Source: Coxiella-like endosymbiont (GTDB taxonomy: Bacteria > Pseudomonadota > Gammaproteobacteria > Coxiellales > Coxiellaceae). Taken from it: DNA of 64,000 nt. Both the position numbers and the translations under genes were made by a program. The notes beneath the pieces were generated by a model that saw nothing but the letters and a program-made list of their open reading frames with translations, was not told the origin of the DNA and searched no databases. This document shows, in pieces, positions 55,313-64,000 of this stretch (position 1 is the stretch's first letter; the number at the start of each line of letters is the position of its first letter). The stretch spans positions 124,001 through 188,000 of the forward strand of contig NZ_CP084737.1 in the NCBI RefSeq assembly GCF_024730665.1, read 5' to 3'.

Positions 55313-55569
55313 TTTGATAAATAGGTCCGAAAGCGATATAGGATGGCCTGATCGCATTGGCTCTTGCTAGCTCATAAAGCGAATGCGTGCTGATCCCTAA
55401 TCGTAAGCCAGCTTCATGAATAGCTGAAACATCAGTCGTCTCTAAATCCTCCTGTCCTAAATGAACACCGTAAGCGCCTGCTTCAATGGCGAGTTGCCAA
55501 TAATCATTAATGAATAATTTGGCTTGATATTCTCGTGCTAGACGAATACTTTCTATTATAGTTTCTCTA
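55313..55569 (+). repeat. Direct 257-bp copy of an internal thiE segment
   Basis: By eye this matches 55946-56202 base for base, offset 633. It carries the antisense of the thiE region encoding [20 protein letters not shown]. It is followed by unrelated DNA at 55570, so it is a fragment and cannot make ThiE. Confidence 0.95.
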
Positions 55570-55619
55570 TTTAATGTACGAATATTTGAGATAATTGAGT
55601 CATAATATTTCGTTACTAT

Positions 55620-57173
55620 CTAATATAACACCAGATTTTCCAGATTTTTGGGAATGCAAATTTTAATAAGCGTCGTAAGCAATTTATTTCTCACCCTTAT
55701 TCCCGATCGGCAAATGAGTCGAAGCAATATCCACCAGCTGATGTAAGAAGGAAAAGACGGTTTTTTTGGCATTTTGGATTTTGTCACTGCTGAGATCACT
55801 GATACGTTTTTTGCTCCTGAAGCTAAAATAGCTTCTAATCGTTTCAAATTAATTCCTCCTATGGCTACCACGGGATAAGGGGAAATTTTACACCAATACC
55901 GGAGCCAAGATAAACCCCTCGGCAAAAGCATAGGCTTGGAAGTCGTTTGATAAATAGGTCCGAAAGCGATATAGGATGGCCTGATCGCATTGGCTCTTGC
56001 TAGCTCATAAAGCGAATGCGTGCTGATCCCTAATCGTAAGCCAGCTTCATGAATAGCTGAAACATCAGTCGTCTCTAAATCCTCCTGTCCTAAATGAACA
56101 CCGTAAGCGCCTGCTTCAATGGCGAGTTGCCAATAATCATTAATGAATAATTTGGCTTGATATTCTCGTGCTAGACGAATACTTTCTATTATAGTTTCTC
56201 TAATCACGAATAACTTATCGTTTTTAATTCGTAATTGTATGGTGCGGACACCCCAGGACAATAAATGCTTCACCCATTCAGCAGTATGAACAATTGGATA
56301 AAAACTTAATGCACCACAATTTAAAAAAGGAACCCGAGAAATACCTGTTTTTTGCGTTATCCACGGAAAATCGATCGCATTTTGAGGAAATCCATTTCGT
56401 CCCAGTAATATATTTGTATTAATTTTAAAATGATTTCGGATTCCCTGCTGAATGTACATTTTTGCTATCACTAACGCGTCATTTAATGAGTAGCCCAACG
56501 CAAGAGCGCTGCTAATGGCTGAACTCAATGCACAACCCGTACCACGCACATTGATTCCATTTATTTTAGAATGCACCAACCAAAACTCTTCTTTTCCATT
56601 TGTAAAAAAATCATAAGCATCTTCATGATGCAAATGTCCACCTTTAAGCAACACGGCGCCTACACCGTATTTCAACAACTCTCGAGCAGCCTGTGACATC
56701 TCTTCTAATGAATCTATTTTTCTATTACTATTAATTAACATTTCAGCTTCAGGAATGTTAGGAGTAAGCAAATCTAGTCGCGGAAAAATCATTTTTATTA
56801 ATGGGTCAATAATCTCAGACTGATTCAAAGAAACGCCCGAAGTCGAATTTAAAACAGGATCACAAATAACTATTCCACTATATCTTTGTAAATAGGCAGC
56901 AATTATCGCAATAGTAGTTTGGGTTCCTAATAAACCCAATTTAACAACCATTGGTGGTAATGTTTTTGTTAACGCTTCAATTTGAGATCGAATAGATTCA
57001 GGATCGCAATAGCTGACTTTAAAAACAGACTTTGCATTTTGCGCGGTAACGGCAGTTAAAATAGTGGCCGCATGCACATCAAAATCGCGGCAAACTAAGA
57101 TATCAGCCTGACAGCCTGAACCACTAGAACAGTCAGACCCGCCGATTGACCACACAACAGGTTTTTTATTCAT
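55620..57173 (-). CDS. thiDE: Bifunctional ThiD-ThiE: HMP(-P) kinase and thiamine phosphate synthase
   Basis: The N-terminal 265 residues are Thi[18 protein letters not shown] and the anion-hole motif [19 protein letters not shown]. The C-terminal part is Thi[42 protein letters not shown] and [15 protein letters not shown]. The fusion phosphorylates HMP-P and joins it to the thiazole. Near the end a run of seven (T7 plus strand, 55761-55767) is one base short; eight would give [20 protein letters not shown] and a stop at 55684. As read, about 45 unrelated residues replace the last 25 or so; the catalytic motifs come before it, so partial function is possible. It overlaps thiG by 8 bases. Segments of its thiE half are duplicated downstream. 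Confidence 0.92.
   Translation of the reverse strand: MNKKPVVWSIGGSDCSSGSGCQADILVCRDFDVHAATILTAVTAQNAKSVFKVSYCDPESIRSQIEALTKTLPPMVVKLGLLGTQTTIAIIAAYLQRYSGIVICDPVLNSTSGVSLNQSEIIDPLIKMIFPRLDLLTPNIPEAEMLINSNRKIDSLEEMSQAARELLKYGVGAVLLKGGHLHHEDAYDFFTNGKEEFWLVHSKINGINVRGTGCALSSAISSALALGYSLNDALVIAKMYIQQGIRNHFKINTNILLGRNGFPQNAIDFPWITQKTGISRVPFLNCGALSFYPIVHTAEWVKHLLSWGVRTIQLRIKNDKLFVIRETIIESIRLAREYQAKLFINDYWQLAIEAGAYGVHLGQEDLETTDVSAIHEAGLRLGISTHSLYELARANAIRPSYIAFGPIYQTTSKPMLLPRGLSWLRYWCKISPYPVVAIGGINLKRLEAILASGAKNVSVISAVTKSKMPKKPSFPSYISWWILLRLICRSGIRVRNKLLTTLIKICIPKNLENLVLY
55847..55932. repeat. Source copy of the 86-bp inverted repeat, inside thiE
   Basis: It encodes the [11 protein letters not shown] region of ThiE. 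Its inverted copy is at 55167-55252. Confidence 0.93.
55946..56202. repeat. Source copy of the 257-bp direct repeat, inside thiE
   Basis: It lies 13 bases beyond the 86-bp segment within thiE. Its copy at 55313-55569 has the same orientation. Confidence 0.95.
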
Positions 57174-57947
57174 GTTTTTCTATCAAAAAAGGTTTATTTA
57201 GTAGTGGTGTTGTTGCTTTTGCAATATTTCTAGGTTCGATCATCCCAGCTTTATAAGCGAGACGACCTGCTTGGATGGCATGAGCAAATCCTTTCGCCAT
57301 TGAAATAGGATCGCAGGCCAATGCTACGGCAGAATTTAATAATACTGCGTCAAATCCCATTTCCATGACTTTCGTCGCATGCGATGGTCTGCCAATACCT
57401 GCGTCGATAATCAATGGGATATCAGGGAATCTTTCTCGTAAAAGGCGCAATGCGTAAGAATTGGCTAACCCACGTGCACTTCCGATAGGAGCGGCCCACG
57501 GCATTAAAATGCGACAACCTACATCTACCAGACGTTGACATAAAATCATATCTTCCGTACAATATGGCAATACTTCAAATCCTTCTTTAGTCAGAAGGTC
57601 AGCAGCTCTGACAAGTTCAAACGGGTTCGGTTGTAAGGTGTATTCATCTCCGATAATTTCCAATTTAATCAAACTGGTATTAAACAATTCCCTGGCTGCT
57701 TGTGCTGTCATTACTGCTTCTTTCATAGAGAAGCACCCTGCCGTGTTTGGTAACAGATAACAATTCAGCGATTGCAATAACTCCCAAAAATAATTCTTTT
57801 TTGTGTAGATAATTGTCGACGCAACGATACAGTGATTACTTCAGTTTTTGATGCGTTAATAGCCTCACACATGATTTTTGGAGAAGGATATTGTGCAGTA
57901 CCTAAAAGTAATCGCGAATTCAATTGGATTTCACCAATAGTCCACAT
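57166..57947 (-). pseudogene. thiG: Thiazole synthase ThiG, one frameshift
   Basis: ThiG builds the thiazole phosphate from DXP, dehydroglycine and ThiS thiocarboxylate. The first frame has [20 protein letters not shown] and [10 protein letters not shown], including the family's early strand. The second has [54 protein letters not shown] and [19 protein letters not shown], all canonical. The break is a run of six (T6 plus strand, 57797-57802); seven give [20 protein letters not shown]. The repaired length is about 260 residues. It abuts thiS directly and overlaps thiDE. Losing it would block the pathway while five other functions stay intact. Confidence 0.93.
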
Positions 57948-58148
57948 TTAACCTCCACACATAGCAGTAATTACTTCAATTCGGTCACCTGGTTGAATGA
58001 CAATTTTTTCATAATTGGTGTTATTGATTATTGTTTCATTAACCGCTACCACAAATGCGCCGGTGAAATTTGCTTCAGATAATAATGTTTTCAAAGTCAT
58101 TTCTGATGAAATCATCTGATGTTTCCCATTCAAAAAAATATCAATCAT
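57948..58148 (-). CDS. thiS: ThiS sulfur carrier
   Basis: A 66-residue ubiquitin-like carrier that delivers sulfur as a C-terminal thiocarboxylate to ThiG. It has the strand pattern MIDIFLNGKHQMISSEMTLK, VVAVNETIINNTNYEKIVIQ and PGDRIEVITAMCGG, ending with the required Gly-Gly. It starts nine bases after thiO and stops immediately before thiG. Intact. Confidence 0.94.
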   Translation of the reverse strand: MIDIFLNGKHQMISSEMTLKTLLSEANFTGAFVVAVNETIINNTNYEKIVIQPGDRIEVITAMCGG

Positions 58149-58157
58149 TTCAATTCT

Positions 58158-60787
<2,630 letters not shown>

Positions 60788-60799
60788 CTAACGCACGCA

Positions 60800-60912
60800 G
60801 AAAGAAAGAACGATGCAATTGCATTCCTTTTCTCTTCACAGGCGTTATATTTCTCAGATTTAAAGGACTCGATTACAAATCGTTTCAATTTATCGCCCCC
60901 CGCGAGGGCGAT
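60800..60912 (-). promoter_or_regulatory. Possible degenerate TPP riboswitch upstream of thiC
   Basis: On the thiC strand the leader contains a G-rich block (GCGGGGGGCG) and, about 40 bases on, the conserved CTGAGA of the THI element followed by CGCCTGTGAAGAG where ACCCTTTGAACCTG would be expected. The second half matches poorly. It lies at the right place, before the thi operon. It may be an eroded riboswitch or chance. Confidence 0.28.
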
Positions 60913-61090
60913 GAGAAGAATATATACGACGAACTCTTTAGAAAGCAAGTAAAATGTACAAATAGGATAAAATGCATTCAATCGTCATTTCCAAAACAAA
61001 ACTACAAGTATCTAGCGATTCTTATTGCACAAGCTTAAAATAGAACCATTTGACCTTCAACTTACAAAGAAACAAACGAAGACAACTATC
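60913..61090. other. Divergent intergenic region between thiC and purD
   Basis: It must hold the start signals for both genes. TTGACC near 61049 could be a -35 box for purD, with no clear -10. A plus-strand frame reaching in from 61025 is only the upstream extension of purD. Confidence 0.4.
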
Positions 61091-62402
61091 ATGAACGTAC
61101 TCATTGTTGGTAATGGTGGGCGGGAGCATGCGTTGGCATGGAAATTGGCTCGATCTTCTCACGTTAAAAAAATTTGGGTGGCACCTGGAAACGCAGGGAC
61201 GGCACTTGAAAGTAAAACCCAGAATATTGCCATTAACGTTACCGACATCAGGGCATTGATTATATTTGCTAAAAAAACGGTATCGATTTAACGCTTATTG
61301 GTCCTGAAGCCCCCTTAGGTGCGGGTATTGTTGATCGATTTTATCAAGAAAATTTAAATATTTTTGGACCTACTCAAGCTGCTGCTCAATTAGAAACTTC
61401 CAAAAGTTTCTGTAAATCTTTTATGCAGCGTCATCATATTCCTACCGCGCGATTTTCCACATTTAAAAATAAAGATGCAGCGCTAATGTATACCAAACAG
61501 CAATCTTTTCCACTCGTTATTAAAGCAAGTGGTTTAGCGGCTGGAAAAGGCGTGGTTATCGCGGAATCGTTAAGTGAAGCGAAAGAGACTATTATTGCGA
61601 TGATGGAGGACAAGCAGTTCGGCACTGCGGGACAGGAAATTGTTATTGAAGAATTTTTAACGGGAGAAGAACTCAGTTTTATCACCATGATTGATGGTGA
61701 ACATATTTTACCACTGGCCAGCTCGCAAGATTATAAGCGACGTGATGACGATGACCGCGGTCCCAACACAGGTGGTATGGGTGCCTATTCTCCGGTCCCT
61801 CTGTTATCTGAGGCCTTAGAAGCAAAAATAATGACAACGATTATTCGTCCTGCTATCGCAGGATTAAAATTACAAAGCATTAATTATATTGGATTTTTAT
61901 ATGCTGGAGTAATGATTACAAAAGATAATGAACCAAAAGTATTAGAATTTAATGTGCGACTAGGTGATCCAGAGACCCAACCACTTATGATGCGTTTGCG
62001 TTCTGATTTAAGCGAATTAATTTTATCAGCGATTTTTAGTAAGCTAGACTGCGTAAAAAGTGTTTGGGATTCCCGCGCAGCCTTAACAGTGGTAATGACA
62101 GCAGGGGGTTATCCTAATCATTATGAAAAAGGAGATATTATCGAAGGATTAAATCAATCATCAGATATCGATGTCAAAATTTTTCATGCAGGGACGCGGA
62201 AAAACAAACATGCCATTGTTACCGACGGAGGGCGAGTGCTTTCCATCACTGCGCTAGGAAGCGACTTACGTGAAGCACAAAAAAGGCCTATCAAACAGCT
62301 AAGCAGATTAATTGGCCAAATTGTTATTATAGGATGGATATTGGCTATCGAGCTATTCTCAACCAACGATTAAAAAAGGGTCTTTCAGTGATCCAGAAGT
62401 AA
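61091..62402 (+). pseudogene. purD: Phosphoribosylamine--glycine ligase, two frameshifts
   Basis: PurD (GAR synthetase) makes the second step of purine synthesis. ATG 61091 opens MNVLIVGNGGREHALAWKLA. The ATP-grasp core follows in a second frame (SFPLVIKASGLAAGKGVVIA, RRDDDDRGPNTGGMGAYSPV, EFNVRLGDPETQPLMMRL). The first break is an A7 run (61271-61277); one more gives FAKKNGIDLTLIGPEAPLGA. The second is an A6 run (62279-62284); seven give EAQKKAYQTAKQINWPNCYY then RMDIGYRAI, the normal end, with a stop at 62400-62402 instead of 62373. The repaired length is about 436 residues. The second break affects only the last 40 residues. Confidence 0.92.
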
Positions 62403-62794
62403 TAAAGGAATCATGATGCTCCTCCTATTGCAGACCAACTCCAATTAGGTCGGCAGTAGTATATGTGGAGCAGTACTGTATCTTAGTAACGCATCAATTT
62501 GGGAGTCTGTAATTACAGTCTAGTTCGGAAAACTCAAAACAGAAATTCATGATATTTCACGATATCATTTAGTTCGATGAAACAAAGGGATTGCTTGATT
62601 TGTCGATCACGGGCGTACTATCACTATAATAGATTACTCGAATAAATCTACTCGATCATCATCGCCCGAGATTCGTTCGATCGAATTCTTGTTGCGAATC
62701 TGCTAGTACCTCTTCCTCAACTATAGATAAAACTTTAAGGTAGTATTCGGAGCTTATGAGGTTGTTTAGTTTTGGGGTTTCTAGTGATTTTCCA
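62403..62794. other. Non-coding stretch between convergent purD and phoR
   Basis: No gene recognised; no clear terminator. A minus-strand open frame at 62659-62862 overlaps the phoR end and is not convincing. Confidence 0.45.
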
Positions 62795-63546
62795 CTATAA
62801 GGGAAACTTACAAGTAAACATACTGCCTTTACTAAGTTCGCTCTCGATATGCAAATCTCCATGATGACGCATTAATACATGTTTGACGATGGCTAAACCA
62901 AGACCTGTTCCGCCGCTTTCGCGTGAGCGCGCTTTGTCGACGCGATAAAATCGTTCAGTGATTCTGGGAATGTGTTCTTTGGCGATTCCAATACCTGTAT
63001 CTAAAACGTTAAATACGGCATAATTGTCATCTTTGAACCATTTTACAGTAATACAGCCTTTAGCCGGTGTGTATTTTACAGCATTAATAATAATGTTGGA
63101 AAATAAGCTTTTTAATTCTTCTTCAGAGCCATTAATATATAAATTAGGATCGGTTTGCAATTTAATGATATGCTGTTTCTCCCCACTGATTCTTCCCGCA
63201 TCTGCACATAATGTTTTTAAAATTTCGGCTACATTAATGTGGTCTATTTCCTCCGGCAAATAATCTTCGTTTTCAAGGCGAGAAAGGAATAAAAGATCAT
63301 CAATAATTGCTTCCATGCGAGCACTATGCTGATTCATTTGATTGAAGATTTTTTGATAGGTTTTCATTCCTTTATCCTTTTTTTCAGCAGTGCTTCTAAA
63401 TACCCACGGATGACTGTCAATGGTGTGCGAAGTTCGTGAGAAACATTGGCTACGAAATCGCTGCGAATGCGTTCGAGTTGATTAATATGTTCTCTTACCA
63501 CTTTGGGGAGAATACTTAAATTTAATTTATCATTCTTTTGTATCAT
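62795..63546 (-). pseudogene. phoR: PhoR-type histidine kinase, sensor region missing and one frameshift
   Basis: The kinase of a PhoB-PhoR type phosphate two-component system. Only the catalytic end is present: the phospho-acceptor [19 protein letters not shown], then in a second frame the N box NIIINAVKYTP, G1 DTGIGIAKEH and G2 GGTGLGLAIVKH. The break is a run of seven (T7 plus strand, 63378-63384); eight give [17 protein letters not shown] PhoR normally has membrane helices and a PAS domain in front, about 190 residues; here ATG 63546 reaches [15 protein letters not shown] in about 17 codons, so a large N-terminal deletion has occurred. Even if the frame were restored the protein would be soluble and lack its sensor. 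Confidence 0.85.
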
Positions 63547-64000
63547 GGGTTGAAAATTGATAACCAGCGCCCCTTATAGTTTTTATTAAATAATGATGAT
63601 CATATTTTTTAATTTGTTGCGCAGTCGTCGTATTTGAACATCTACGGTACGATCGTCAATGTATTTATCTCCACCCCAAATATAAGTAATTAATTGGTCG
63701 CGCGTATAAGTTTTATCGGGATGCTTCATAAAAAAATAAAGTGTCTTATATTCCGCAGGAGAAAGCGCAACGGTTTTATTTTGAATGGTGACGATATGTT
63801 TTGCTGTATTAATGGTCATATTGCCATATTTAATTTCGTACGACGGTGAAATCAGCAGCCCCCTGCGTAATACAGTTCTGATTCTTGCAATTAACTCATC
63901 TGGTGAGAAAGGTTTCGTAATATAATCATCAGCACCTGTCATGAGACCTTTAATTTTATTTTCTTCTTCTGCTTTGGAGGTCAGCATAATAATAGGAATG
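63530..64000 (-). pseudogene. phoB: PhoB-type response regulator, cut by the window edge, frameshift near the C-terminus
   Basis: OmpR-family regulator. The receiver end is seen (IPIIMLTSKAEE, ADDYITKPFSP with the conserved Lys), then the winged-helix DNA-binding domain (VALSPAEYKTLYFFM, YTRDQLITYIWGGDKY, DDRTVDVQIRRLRNKLK). A run of six (T6 plus strand, 63605-63610) ends the frame at 63586; one more base restores [20 protein letters not shown] to a stop at 63530. That segment is the recognition wing, so as read DNA binding would be impaired. The N-terminal receiver with the phospho-Asp lies outside the window. phoR overlaps its repaired end by 17 bases. Confidence 0.88.

Noticed and set aside
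55167-56202. The thiE repeats as a mobile element or CRISPR-like array
   Set aside because: Both repeat units are simply thiE coding sequence; there are no terminal repeats, transposase or spacers.

Overview
The window reads as chromosomal DNA of a reduced gammaproteobacterium of the order Legionellales, most likely a Coxiella-like endosymbiont of the kind found in ticks. This rests on protein character, on gammaproteobacterial gene order (recA-recX-alaS, uvrC-pgsA-tRNA Gly/Cys/Leu, ftsK-lolA-rarA-crcB-serS, dacA-ybeD-lipB-lipA, gloB-yafS-rnhA-dnaQ), on the retained thiamine and lipoate genes, and on the decay: about a quarter of the window is non-coding, and many genes carry frameshifts. Genus-level assignment is inference. 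I see no insertion sequence, prophage, plasmid gene, CRISPR array or defence island, and no new multigene system.

Layout. 1-8157: a blank stretch, a pncC pseudogene, recA, a probable recX relic, frameshifted alaS, lysC, csrA, tRNA-Ser(GCT). 9324-14559: frameshifted uvrC, pgsA, tRNA-Gly, tRNA-Cys, tRNA-Leu, frameshifted icd. 15786-22543: infA, trxB, frameshifted ftsK, lolA, a crcB relic, frameshifted serS, tRNA-Ser(TGA). 23822-29366: the cyoABCD quinol oxidase operon (cyoA frameshifted), tRNA-Arg(ACG), an acyl-CoA thioesterase. 29853-35397, minus strand: a DedA-PAP2-LssY protein, lipA, lipB, a ybeD relic, dacA. 36235-42230: ndk, ispA, mltD, gloB, a yafS-like methyltransferase, rnhA, dnaQ, and a relic resembling a metallo-beta-lactamase-fold hydrolase. 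43495-49034: an MFS transporter, sohB, a cation-efflux gene, ubiG. 50146-54910: pepN, fis, purH. 55167-60775: a partial rearranged copy of thiE and the operon thiC-thiO-thiS-thiG-thiDE. 61091-64000: purD, a shortened phoR, and phoB running off the edge.

The dominant signal is a set of about 25 single-base frameshifts in 20 genes. Eighteen are one-base shortenings of homopolymers of five or more bases, thirteen of those in A-tracts of the coding strand. The reading frames on both sides are otherwise clean, and several affected genes should be essential (alaS, serS, ftsK). Three explanations fit: sequencing or assembly error in homopolymers, recent pseudogenisation, or rescue by polymerase slippage as described for Buchnera and Blochmannia. 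Sequence alone cannot decide. Older decay is separate and unmistakable in pncC, recX, crcB, ybeD and the truncated phoR.

Metabolically the window supports aerobic respiration (cyo, ubiG, icd, lipoate synthesis), purine synthesis (purH, purD), isoprenoid synthesis (ispA), envelope maintenance (dacA, mltD, lolA), and a thiamine operon of the sort such symbionts are thought to keep for a blood-feeding host.
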